From positions 2,294,001-2,358,000 of the forward strand of contig NZ_CP043046.1 in NCBI RefSeq assembly GCF_008119665.1: a stretch of DNA of 64,000 nt. The letters run 5' to 3'. The position numbers and the translations under genes are program-made. Positions 23,642 to 32,126 of this stretch are shown here, one piece after another. The DNA is from Pigmentiphaga aceris. Lineage in GTDB: Bacteria; Pseudomonadota; Gammaproteobacteria; Burkholderiales; Burkholderiaceae_B. Under the pieces are notes generated by a model. That model was given only the letters and a program-made list of their open reading frames with translations. It was not told the DNA's origin and ran no database searches. Within the stretch, counting starts at the first letter, position 1. Each line of letters opens with the position of its first letter.

Positions 23642-24616
23642 ATGCAGGCGATCGTATGCAAGGCGTGGGGCCCACCCGAAGATCTGGTGTTGGAATCGGT
23701 GGTTCTGCCGGCTTTGCAGCCCGGCCAGGTGCGCATTCGTGTGCGTGCAGCTGGCGTGAATTTCCCGGACGTGCTGATCGTGCAGAAGAAGTACCAGCAG
23801 CAACCGGCCTTGCCCTTTACCCCTGGCAACGAAGTTGCGGGTGAGGTGATCGAGGTTGCGTCCGATGTGGTGCACCTGCGCCCGGGTGACGCGGTGGTGT
23901 CCTTCTGCAATCTGGGTGGGTTTGCCGAGGAGGTCATTGCGCCTGCTGACGCGACGCATGCAATGGCGCCAGGATTGAGTTTCGAGACGGCTGCGGCATT
24001 TACGTTGACCTACGGCACGTCGTGGCACGCGCTGTGTGATCGCGCTGCATTGAAAGCGGGCGAGACGGTGTTGGTGTTGGGGGCCTCAGGCGGCGTGGGC
24101 TTGGCTGCGATCGAGATTGCGCGCGCGGTGGGTGCTCGGGTGATTGCGGCGGCGTCGAGTGCTGACAAACTGGCGCTGTGTCGTGAGCACGGGGCCGATG
24201 CGTTGATCAATTACGAGGAAGAGGATTTGCGCGAGGCGATCAAGCGCCATACGAATGGGCGTGGGCCGGATGTGGTGTTCGATCCGGTGGGCGGCAAGTA
24301 TGCGGAGCCTGCTTTCCGCAGTATTGCGTGGCGGGGGCGGTATTTGGTGGTGGGCTTTGCGAATGGGCAGATTCCGGCAGTACCGTGGAATTTGGCTCTC
24401 TTGAAGAGTGCGTCGTTGGTGGGTGTGTTCTGGGGCGAGTTTGTGCGCCGTGAGCCGTTGGCGCATGAGGCGGGGATGGCTAGCTTGTTGGGCTGGCTGT
24501 CGGAAGGGAGGTTGCGGCCGCATGTGTCGCGGACGTATACGCTGGCGGAAACGGCTCAGGCTTTGATTGATCTGCGGGATCGGCGGGCGACGGGGAAACT
24601 GGTGATTGTTCCCTGA
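23642..24616 (+). CDS. Zinc-free quinone oxidoreductase (NADPH:quinone reductase family)
   Basis: A 324-residue medium-chain reductase of the QOR type, lacking the catalytic zinc ligands. Visible are AAGVNFPDVLIVQKKYQ, PGNEVAGEVIEV, the nucleotide-binding LVLGASGGVGLAAIEIA, and C-terminal DRRATGKLVIVP. It uses NADPH to reduce quinones or unsaturated carbonyls. ATG at 23642 is preceded by AGGAG about 6 nt upstream. It is divergent from the gst-pdxY unit and followed by the long inverted repeat. Confidence 0.94.
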   Translation: MQAIVCKAWGPPEDLVLESVVLPALQPGQVRIRVRAAGVNFPDVLIVQKKYQQQPALPFTPGNEVAGEVIEVASDVVHLRPGDAVVSFCNLGGFAEEVIAPADATHAMAPGLSFETAAAFTLTYGTSWHALCDRAALKAGETVLVLGASGGVGLAAIEIARAVGARVIAAASSADKLALCREHGADALINYEEEDLREAIKRHTNGRGPDVVFDPVGGKYAEPAFRSIAWRGRYLVVGFANGQIPAVPWNLALLKSASLVGVFWGEFVRREPLAHEAGMASLLGWLSEGRLRPHVSRTYTLAETAQALIDLRDRRATGKLVIVP

Positions 24617-24626
24617 GTTGGGGTTT

Positions 24627-25080
24627 GTTTGTGACGGTGTGGTTGTTCTTCTGCCAGTCGCGTTTTTTCTTGCGACAGCGTGGTCGTTCTTGAGCCAGTC
24701 GCGGGTGGTGGGGCCGGCTCGTCTGCCCCGCTGGACTTTGGCGTCGGGGCTCCCGCCCTCCACCTTGTCCAGAAGGGCAGCCAATCCGGCCCCACCACCC
24801 ACGCCTTCAAGACGGCTTGGTTAAAAGCAAATCCCGCCTTTGGGCGTTTGCCGTTTTGCTGGCTGCTTGGTGCTGGACTTGGCTCTCGGCGTTAGCTGGC
24901 CACGATTCTTTAACCACCACCCGGCTGGCCTTGGGGACTGGCTGGCCAGGTCGCCACGAAGCGGTTTCTCCGGCTCACGATTCGGTGGGTTCTTCAGCAG
25001 CCTTTTACCGCAGCGCCACTCAAGAAAATTTGCGCGTCTGCTTGGTGGTGGGGTGACTTGGAAGCGGGTGGCCGCGCATC
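24627..25080. repeat. Left arm of a long imperfect inverted repeat
   Basis: This arm and 25298-25757 read as near complements over about 430-450 bases, with substitutions and small gaps (roughly three quarters identical by eye). Inside the arm a second palindrome pairs 24703-24729 with 24776-24800 (GGGTGGTGGGGCCGG against CCGGCCCCACCACCC). Short open frames exist in several frames but have repetitive, unconvincing composition. The whole 24617-25758 stretch has no gene I can support. Confidence 0.8.
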
Positions 25081-25297
25081 AGGTAATGCGACGAAAAGGC
25101 GGGGCGTTGAAGGTCAGCGTATTAAAGGCTGCGCACTGAACGTTCGAGGCAGTGAAAAAAGTTCGGAACGATGCAGAACGGTAGTAAACGCTGATGCTGC
25201 TAAGCGTGTGCGAAAGCCTTCGTACGTCCGTTGAACGCATGTATCAAATCAGCCGCCAGCGCCACGATCGTCGCTGCCGCTCTATGCATGCCGTGAC

Positions 25298-25757
25298 GCG
25301 GCGGCCACCCGCTTCGGTGTCACCCCACCACCAAGCAGAGGCGCAAATTTTCTTCAGTGGCGCTGTCGTAAAAGGCAGCTGAAGAACCTACCGAATCGTG
25401 AGCCGGAGAAATCGCTTCGTGGCGACTTGGCCAGCCATTCCCCGGCGCCGGCCGTTTGGCTTGCAGGAATGGTGGCCGATGTATGCCGAGAACCGCTTCC
25501 AGCACCAAGCAGCCAGAAAAACAGAAGCCGCCCAAAGGCGGCATACGTTTTTTCACCAAGAAAGCTTGAAGGCGCGGGTGGTGGGGCCGGGTTGGCTGCC
25601 CTTCTGGACAAGGTGGAGGGCGGAGACCCGACGCCTAAGTCAAGCGGGGCAGCCAATCCGGCCCCACCACCCGCGACTGACTCAAGAACGACCACACCGT
25701 CACAAGCAAAAACGCGGCTGGCAAAAGAACGCGAAAACCGTCACAACCAAAACCGCA
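25298..25757. repeat. Right arm of the long imperfect inverted repeat
   Basis: Reverse complement of the left arm, including the block with GGTGGTGGGGTGAC near the inner edge and TTGTGACGG near the outer edge. It too contains the nested palindrome (25575-25601 with 25646-25672). The 217-base spacer between the arms (25081-25297) holds nothing recognisable. The arm ends one base before the stop of the DUF2863 gene. Confidence 0.8.
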
Positions 25758-25758
25758 A

Positions 25759-26946
25759 TCAATGAAAATGCGTAGGCGCCGTATCCGCTTCCTGCGGCAT
25801 CTCCGCGTGCACCAGCTCCCCCGTCGGATCCGGGAAAAACGGCACGCCGCAATCGTCACAAAACTCAGGCCGCAACAGCTCACCAATCCGGCGAACATCA
25901 GACACGCCCAAGGAATTTAGCAACTCCACAATCTCATCCTGCGGATCCGCGTCAGGCGCAGCATCGTCCTCGCGACCGTACACCGGCCACACCGTCCCAT
26001 ACACCACCTCATTACGATTGCGAGCCGTAAACCCAATCCGGTACTCCTCGACCTGCGACTCCCCGCAGCCCGCAATCACCGCCCGAATCTGCGACGCCTC
26101 AAGCGTCAACGCACCCGCCAACCACGCCACCGCCGCCCGCACCGACAGCGGACGCACACGACGATCCGCCTCGCGGTTGCTCACGTAATACGCGTCCGGC
26201 AACAGAACCTCGATGCCGCAACCCGGCAGCAAACTCGCAAACGTCGGCTCTGCCTGCGCCACCCAGGCAGCCAGGCAACTTTCCCGATTCGCCTCACGCC
26301 CCATGTTCTCCTGCCAGCGGAAGAACGCACCGCCTTCCTTCACCGCAATCGCACCCACCACATAACGCGTATCCGCCAACAGATTGGCGATCTCCTCGTT
26401 ACCGGAGCGCAAGGACGTGAAGGGCAGGCCCAGGGCTTCAGAGCCCAGTTGCTTCAACCACTGGCGCGTGGTGCCGAAATTGCGCGGCATCTGATCGATG
26501 CTGTAGAGCGTCGGTGCCAAGGCCAGCGACACGTCGGCGGCCAGAATGTGACCGTGCAACTGCGCGCGCAGGGCATCCAGGGCATCGCTGCGAATCGGGC
26601 CGACCGGGATGGTGTAACGCGTCCAGGCTGCCACGGGAGCCACGATCAGCAGCACGTCGTAGCGCTCGCCATCACGCTCCAACACAATCGACTCGGACAG
26701 CGTCTCGGCGATTTCGACCAGCATTTCGTAGCCGCCCGGGTGCTTGGGCAACAGGTGGTCCAGCGCCTGATCGAGAGCGCCGTCTTGCTCGGACTGCAAC
26801 TGCTTGGTCACCAGGGATTCGAGTTCACGCTCCCAGAACCGGTCTTCGACACGACTGCCAGAGCCGTCGAGCGCGAGGGCCAGTGCGATAAGGCGTTCGG
26901 CATCGCGGCCGAGACGGGGACGAACGGGATTGCGGGAACGGGCCAT
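25759..26946 (-). CDS. DUF2863 family protein
   Basis: A 395-residue cytoplasmic protein of a family that I know mainly from Burkholderiales, with no known function. It starts with a basic segment (MARSRNPVRPRLGRDAERL) and ends with a FCDDCGVPFFPDPTGELVH motif, where CxxC might bind zinc. No membrane segments are seen. It stands alone on the minus strand after the divergent-looking LysR gene. Confidence 0.85.
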   Translation of the reverse strand: MARSRNPVRPRLGRDAERLIALALALDGSGSRVEDRFWERELESLVTKQLQSEQDGALDQALDHLLPKHPGGYEMLVEIAETLSESIVLERDGERYDVLLIVAPVAAWTRYTIPVGPIRSDALDALRAQLHGHILAADVSLALAPTLYSIDQMPRNFGTTRQWLKQLGSEALGLPFTSLRSGNEEIANLLADTRYVVGAIAVKEGGAFFRWQENMGREANRESCLAAWVAQAEPTFASLLPGCGIEVLLPDAYYVSNREADRRVRPLSVRAAVAWLAGALTLEASQIRAVIAGCGESQVEEYRIGFTARNRNEVVYGTVWPVYGREDDAAPDADPQDEIVELLNSLGVSDVRRIGELLRPEFCDDCGVPFFPDPTGELVHAEMPQEADTAPTHFH

Positions 26947-27017
26947 GAAGGTCAGGCTGCTTTGATTGAAAATTCGGCCTCCAGTTTACCGCGCTCGCCC
27001 CCTGCCTACGCCCGTAC

Positions 27018-27947
27018 TTACGCCGCATCGGCCGCAAGCTTGCGCCAGTTGTCCCAGTCGGGGCTTGGTCCGAATGCTTGCGTCAGGAAATCCAGCAGCA
27101 CGCGCAGTTTGGCCGACATATGGCGGCGGCTCGGGTAAATCGCGTAGATGCCCATTTCCGGCATTTCCCAGCCGGGCAGCACCTCCACCAGCTTGCCCGC
27201 CGCCAGGTCGGTGCCGACCAGAAAAGAAGGCTGCGCGATGATGCCCTGGCCAGCAAGTGCAGCGGCGCGCAAGGTGTCGCCGTTATTTGCATGCACGCGC
27301 CCGGTAACCCGCACCTTCTGGGCTTCGCCTTGTCGACACAGCGTCCAGTCGTCTCCGGGCGTCATATAACTGTTCGACATGCACAGATGCTCGGTCAGAT
27401 CTGCCACCACGCTTGGCGTGCCGTAGCGGGCCAGATAGGCGGGCGAGGCGCAGACCACCATGCGTGCAGGGGCCAGTTTGCGGGCGACCAGGCTGGAGTC
27501 GATCAGGCGGCCCACCCGTATGGCGGCATCGAAGCCGTCTTCAAGCAGATCGACCAGGCGATCGGTAACGCTCAGTTCCAGGAAGATATCTGGGTGGCGC
27601 GACAGGAAGTCGGGCCAACGCGGGGCCAGGTGATGAATGCCGAAGCTGACCGGCACGCTCAGCTTGATGACACCTTTCGGCTGCACGGCCGCAGCACCTA
27701 CTTCTGAGTCTGCATCGGCCAGGTCTTCCAGAATCTGCCGGCAGCGGGCGTAATAGGCGCTGCCTCCTTCGGTCAACGACAGTTTGCGCGAACTGCGCTG
27801 AATCAGGCGGATGCCCAGACGTTCTTCCAGATGCGCCACGTACCGGGTCACGCTGGCGACTGAGGTACTCAGGTTCCGCGACGCGGCTGAAAAGCTGCCG
27901 GCATCGACTGCCTGCACAAAAATCTCCATCGCACGTATTCGATCCAT
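27018..27947 (-). CDS. LysR-family transcriptional regulator (DNA-binding CrgA-like)
   Basis: A 309-residue LysR protein that begins MDRIRAMEIFVQAVDAGSFSAASRNL, the wording typical of the large CrgA/DsdC-like branch. The helix-turn-helix covers about residues 15-60 and the effector domain about 90-300. Its target is unclear: the neighbours are a DUF2863 gene downstream and dapF in divergent orientation 274 bases away, neither a usual LysR target. Confidence 0.93.
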   Translation of the reverse strand: MDRIRAMEIFVQAVDAGSFSAASRNLSTSVASVTRYVAHLEERLGIRLIQRSSRKLSLTEGGSAYYARCRQILEDLADADSEVGAAAVQPKGVIKLSVPVSFGIHHLAPRWPDFLSRHPDIFLELSVTDRLVDLLEDGFDAAIRVGRLIDSSLVARKLAPARMVVCASPAYLARYGTPSVVADLTEHLCMSNSYMTPGDDWTLCRQGEAQKVRVTGRVHANNGDTLRAAALAGQGIIAQPSFLVGTDLAAGKLVEVLPGWEMPEMGIYAIYPSRRHMSAKLRVLLDFLTQAFGPSPDWDNWRKLAADAA

Positions 27948-28221
27948 TGCTTGTTCCGCCCTTGCTTTGCCAACCCATCAACCGTTCAAAAGCATGAACG
28001 CCGCCGGTATTGAGCCTGTAAACCGCCAGCAAGTTCGTGGCGCTTTTGCAGGATTTGCAACAAAGCTCGCGAGTTCGGGGCAAGTTCTACGGTAGCGTCA
28101 CATTTGGCTAAAACCTGGACCGTGTCTTGGCACAAATCGGCACACTACAATGATGCCGTGCCCATGCTGCGGGGGGCGCATCGGGCGATTGCCATCTTTG
28201 CCGCATGCGTTGGGGCAGTCC

Positions 28222-29082
28222 GTGAGTCAAATCCGCTTTCGAAAAATGCACGGTCTGGGCAATGATTTCATCATCATCGACGCGCGTGTTCAGCTCGTCG
28301 ATGCGCTGACGCCTGACGTGATCGCCGCTGTGTCTGACCGTCAGCGGGGTATTGGCGGCGACCAGGTGGTGGTGCTGGAAAGCGCCATGCGTTCAGACGC
28401 AGATGTGTTCATGCGCATCTACAACCCCGACGGTCGGGAATGCGAAGCCTGCGGCAATGCCACACGCTGCGTCGGTGCCCTGATGCTTGCCGAAACCGGT
28501 CGTGATCGCGTGGCCATCCAGACCGTGGCGGGCATGCTCTACGCCTGGCGACAGGGCACGCATTACGCGGTTGACATGGGTGTGCCGCAGACGCAATGGG
28601 ATGCCATTCCGCTTGCTCAGGCTACCGACACGCTTCATGTGGACGTGGCCCTCGGCCCCTTGGCCGACCCGGTCGCCACCAGCATGGGCAATCCCCATGT
28701 CACCTTCTTTGTTCCTGATCTTGCCGCCATCGATATGACGGCGCTGGGCGCACCGCTTGAGCGACATCCCATGTTTCCGCAGCGTGCCAATATTGGCGTG
28801 GCCCAAGTGCTGGCTTCTGACCGGCTGCGATTGCGCGTCTGGGAGCGTGGTCCGGGGTTGACGCTTGCTTGCGGCACGGGTTCGTGTGCGGCTTTGGTGG
28901 CGGCGCATCGCCGCGGCCTGACTGATCGCCGCGCGACGGTTGAACTGGATGGCGGCGCGCTTGTGATCGAGTGGCTGGACAATGGCAGGGTAGAGTCCAC
29001 GGGACCGGTGTCTTACGCATTCGAAGGCGTGTTCGAGACAGCCGACTATGTGGTGCAGCGCGAGGCCTTGGCCGTAGCGTGA
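28222..29082 (+). CDS. dapF: Diaminopimelate epimerase
   Basis: A 286-residue cofactor-independent epimerase converting LL- to meso-diaminopimelate in lysine and peptidoglycan synthesis. The two catalytic cysteines sit in CEACGNATRC and LACGTGSCAA. KMHGLGNDFIIID marks the start. GTG at 28222 is chosen because that motif should lie within the first 10 residues; an upstream ATG at 28150 would add 24 unrelated residues. GGGG lies about 6 nt upstream of the GTG. Confidence 0.96.
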   Translation: MSQIRFRKMHGLGNDFIIIDARVQLVDALTPDVIAAVSDRQRGIGGDQVVVLESAMRSDADVFMRIYNPDGRECEACGNATRCVGALMLAETGRDRVAIQTVAGMLYAWRQGTHYAVDMGVPQTQWDAIPLAQATDTLHVDVALGPLADPVATSMGNPHVTFFVPDLAAIDMTALGAPLERHPMFPQRANIGVAQVLASDRLRLRVWERGPGLTLACGTGSCAALVAAHRRGLTDRRATVELDGGALVIEWLDNGRVESTGPVSYAFEGVFETADYVVQREALAVA

Positions 29083-29374
29083 AGCCAGCCTTGTTGAATT
29101 GCCGTATATGGTTTGGGTGCTTGGAAACTGACGGAAACGCAAATCAAAAACGGACGGGCGATACGAACAGGAAATATGGTCAGGAACATTTTTTGCTGCT
29201 TTGCTTCCTTTTGTTTAACCGCTCCGTCAATAGTTTTACGCTCCAGTAAGTTCGCTAGAATGTCAGGCTTTGCGACGTTTATCTCATCACGCGATTGCTG
29301 TGTCTTGCGTGGATCAGCGCCCGTGCCACCGCCTTGGGCATTCGCCCGCTTCATCCATTTTTCTTCGGGAAATC

Positions 29375-31654
29375 ATGCTTTCTGACGACGCCATCGCGCA
29401 GCTCGAAGCAAATTGCGCGCGGGAGCCGATCCAGATTCCAGGTGCGATCCAGCCCCATGGATTTCTGATTGCCTTTGTCGAACGCGATGGAGTGGTGCGG
29501 CACGTCAGCGGCAATTTATCCACGTTTCTGGCGGTGACGCCAGAAAACCTGATCGGCCAATCGGTGGCGGTATTACGCGGAGAGCTGGGCGCGTCGCTGA
29601 AAGATGCGGCCGAGCAATTGCTGGCTGCCGCAGATGGCCCGATGCATGCCGGATCGATCAACCTGCTGGGGGCAAGCGGGCTGCGTGAGCGGTTCGAGTT
29701 GCTGTTGCATCGGCGTGGTGACCTGATCATTGCCGAGCTGGAGCCAGCGGCAGCGCCCTCGCAGGCGCAGTTTGCGTCGATGTACCCGGTCGTGAATGCC
29801 TTTGTGTCGCGCATTCAGGCAGCGCAGACTGTGGACGCCATCTGTGCCACGGCGGCGGAAGAGGTCAAACGCCTGACCGGTTATGGCCGCGTGGTGACCT
29901 ACAGCTTCGATGCCGATGGCCACGGCTACGTCAATGCCGAAGTGATCGATGAGGGCTACGAATCTTTCCTGGGATTGCGGTTTCCCGCGTCGGACATTCC
30001 GACGCAGGCACGCGCGCTGTATTTGAGTAACCGCATCCGGGTGATCCACGACGCTGACTACGTGCCGTCTCCCATCGTGCCTGCCCATGACCCGGACACG
30101 AGTCTGCCGCTGGACATGAGTCTGTGTGGCTTGCGCAGTGTGTCACCGGTGCATTTGCAGTACATGCGCAACATGGGCACGCTTGCGTCGATGTCGGTTT
30201 CCATCATCGTCGAAGGACGTTTGTGGGGCTTGATTTCCTGCCATCACGCCACGCCGAAACCGGTGTCCATGCACACCCGTTCTGCATGTGATGTGCTGGG
30301 TCGCATGCTGTCTCTGCAGGTCGAAGCCAAAGAGGCCAACAGCGATGCGCTGCGCCGCCTGGAATTGCGCAACATCATGGTGCGCATGCTGTCGGCCATG
30401 TCTGACCGTGATCGTCTGGGCATTGGTCTTACGCGCTCGTACCAGCCCATTCTGGAATTTGCGCGTGCCGGCGGCGCTGCCGTGGTCTACGGTGCCGATT
30501 GCGATATGGCCGGTGCAACGCCTGCTCGCGAGGTGGTGGTAGATATTGCTCGCTGGTTGTTCGAACGTGGCGAACGCGAGGTGTTTCACACTGACAGCTT
30601 CCCCCGGATCGCACCGGAATTCGCAGCGTCTGCCGACGTGGCAAGCGGTCTGCTGGCAATCTCGATCTCGGAACGCCACCCGAACTATGTGATGTGGTTC
30701 CGCCCCGAGGTGCAGCGAACCGTCAACTGGGCAGGTCGGCCGGAAAAGAACGCCGATGATCTGGGCAGGCTGTCGCCGCGCACCAGCTTCACGCTGTGGG
30801 AAGAGATTCTTCGCGAACGGTCTTTGGCCTGGCAACGTGCCGAGATCGATGCCGCTGCCGAGATGCGCACCACGGTGCTTAGCGTGGTGCTGCGCCGCGC
30901 TGAAGAACTTGCAGAACTGGCGCTGGAACTGGGGCGGCTGAACAAGGAGCTGGAGGCGTTTTCCTACAGTGTGTCGCACGACTTGCGTGCCCCGTTGCGC
31001 CATATCGCCGGTTATGCTGAATTGCTGAGCGAGATGGAAGGCGACAAGCTGGCTGACCGGTCGGCGCGCTACCTTGAACACATCAACGAGGCTGCGCAGT
31101 TCGCTGGCCTGCTGGTAGACGGGCTGTTGACCTTCTCGCAGATGGGCCGATCAGCCCTGACCATGCGTGAGGTCGATGTCGACGCCCTGGTGCAGCAGGT
31201 GATTCGTGAACTTGCACCCGATACCCAGGGTCGTAATATTGAATGGGTGATCGGTGAGCTGCCCAATATGTATGGGGACGGCTCATTCCTGCATCTTGCC
31301 TTGCGCAATCTGCTGTCGAACGCGATCAAGTACACCCGCACCCGGCAGCAGGCACGTATCGAGATCGGCAGCAGTGCTACCGATTTCGAGCAGGTGATGT
31401 ATGTGAAAGATAACGGCGTGGGTTTCGACCCCCGCTTTGTGGGAAAGCTGTTCGGCGTATTCCAGCGTCTACATCGCATGGAAGATTTCGAAGGCACCGG
31501 CATCGGGTTGGCAAATGTTCGGCGTATTGTCGAACGCCACGGTGGACGGGTGTGGGCCGAAAGCGAAGAAGGCATGTCCGCCACGTTTTACCTGGCATTG
31601 CCGAATGCCGAGACGGCGCAGGCCTTGGCCAAAGACGAAACTTTACCGAACTGA
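29375..31654 (+). CDS. bphP: Bacteriophytochrome sensor histidine kinase
   Basis: A 759-residue red/far-red photoreceptor kinase. The chromophore-binding cysteine is Cys14 in EANCAREPIQIPG, followed by the PAS domain, the GAF domain (PASDIPTQARALY, about 210; LRSVSPVHLQYMRNMG, about 255), the PHY domain and a C-terminal kinase with HisKA (YSVSHDLRAPLRH) and ATPase boxes (NLLSNAIKYT, GTGIGLANV). Biliverdin would be supplied by the heme oxygenase encoded at 34097. ATG at 29375 has GGGA upstream. The next gene starts 2 nt after its stop. Confidence 0.96.
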   Translation: MLSDDAIAQLEANCAREPIQIPGAIQPHGFLIAFVERDGVVRHVSGNLSTFLAVTPENLIGQSVAVLRGELGASLKDAAEQLLAAADGPMHAGSINLLGASGLRERFELLLHRRGDLIIAELEPAAAPSQAQFASMYPVVNAFVSRIQAAQTVDAICATAAEEVKRLTGYGRVVTYSFDADGHGYVNAEVIDEGYESFLGLRFPASDIPTQARALYLSNRIRVIHDADYVPSPIVPAHDPDTSLPLDMSLCGLRSVSPVHLQYMRNMGTLASMSVSIIVEGRLWGLISCHHATPKPVSMHTRSACDVLGRMLSLQVEAKEANSDALRRLELRNIMVRMLSAMSDRDRLGIGLTRSYQPILEFARAGGAAVVYGADCDMAGATPAREVVVDIARWLFERGEREVFHTDSFPRIAPEFAASADVASGLLAISISERHPNYVMWFRPEVQRTVNWAGRPEKNADDLGRLSPRTSFTLWEEILRERSLAWQRAEIDAAAEMRTTVLSVVLRRAEELAELALELGRLNKELEAFSYSVSHDLRAPLRHIAGYAELLSEMEGDKLADRSARYLEHINEAAQFAGLLVDGLLTFSQMGRSALTMREVDVDALVQQVIRELAPDTQGRNIEWVIGELPNMYGDGSFLHLALRNLLSNAIKYTRTRQQARIEIGSSATDFEQVMYVKDNGVGFDPRFVGKLFGVFQRLHRMEDFEGTGIGLANVRRIVERHGGRVWAESEEGMSATFYLALPNAETAQALAKDETLPN

Positions 31655-31656
31655 TT

Positions 31657-32118
31657 ATGCTGAAACCGATATTGCTCGTCGAAGACAACCCAAAGGACCT
31701 GGAGCTGACCTTGCTTGCGCTGGAGCGCAGTCAGTTGGCCAATGAAGTGATCGTGGTGCGCGATGGCGCAGATGCGCTGGATTGCCTGCTGCGTCGCGGC
31801 GCGTTCGAAAGCTGGCTGGATGGCAATCCAGCCGTGATCCTGCTTGATCTCAAGCTGCCCAAGGTCGACGGCCTGGAGGTTTTGCGGACGATTCGCGAGC
31901 ACGCGAACCTGCGCAGCATTCCTGTCGTCATGCTCACGTCTTCGCAGGAAGAATCCGATCTGGTGCAGGCGTACGAATTGGGCGTCAATGCATACGTGGT
32001 CAAGCCTGTCAGCTTCCCTGATTTTGTTGCAGCGATCTCCGAGATCGGTGTGTTCTGGGCCGTTGTGAACGAGCCGCCACCGGGCTCGATGCGCTTGCTG
32101 CGCGACGCCAGACAATAG
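31657..32118 (+). CDS. Single-domain response regulator (Rcp1-like)
   Basis: A 153-residue receiver domain without an output domain. It has the acidic pocket in VEDNPKDLEL, the phospho-acceptor Asp in VILLDLKLPKVDG and Lys in VVKPVSFPDF. The extended C-terminal helix matches Rcp1-type partners of phytochromes. It follows bphP with 2 nt between, so it is most likely the direct phosphotransfer partner. Confidence 0.94.
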   Translation: MLKPILLVEDNPKDLELTLLALERSQLANEVIVVRDGADALDCLLRRGAFESWLDGNPAVILLDLKLPKVDGLEVLRTIREHANLRSIPVVMLTSSQEESDLVQAYELGVNAYVVKPVSFPDFVAAISEIGVFWAVVNEPPPGSMRLLRDARQ

Positions 32119-32126
32119 GAGAAGGA

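Noticed and set aside
24617..25758. Insertion sequence or transposon
   Set aside because: No transposase-like frame, no target-site duplication and the arms are too long and diverged for standard terminal repeats.
24606..25775. Several short frames within the long inverted repeat
   Set aside because: They read the same repeat in different frames and both strands, are rich in Pro, Arg and Ser, and have no start signals. They look like translations of a repeat element.
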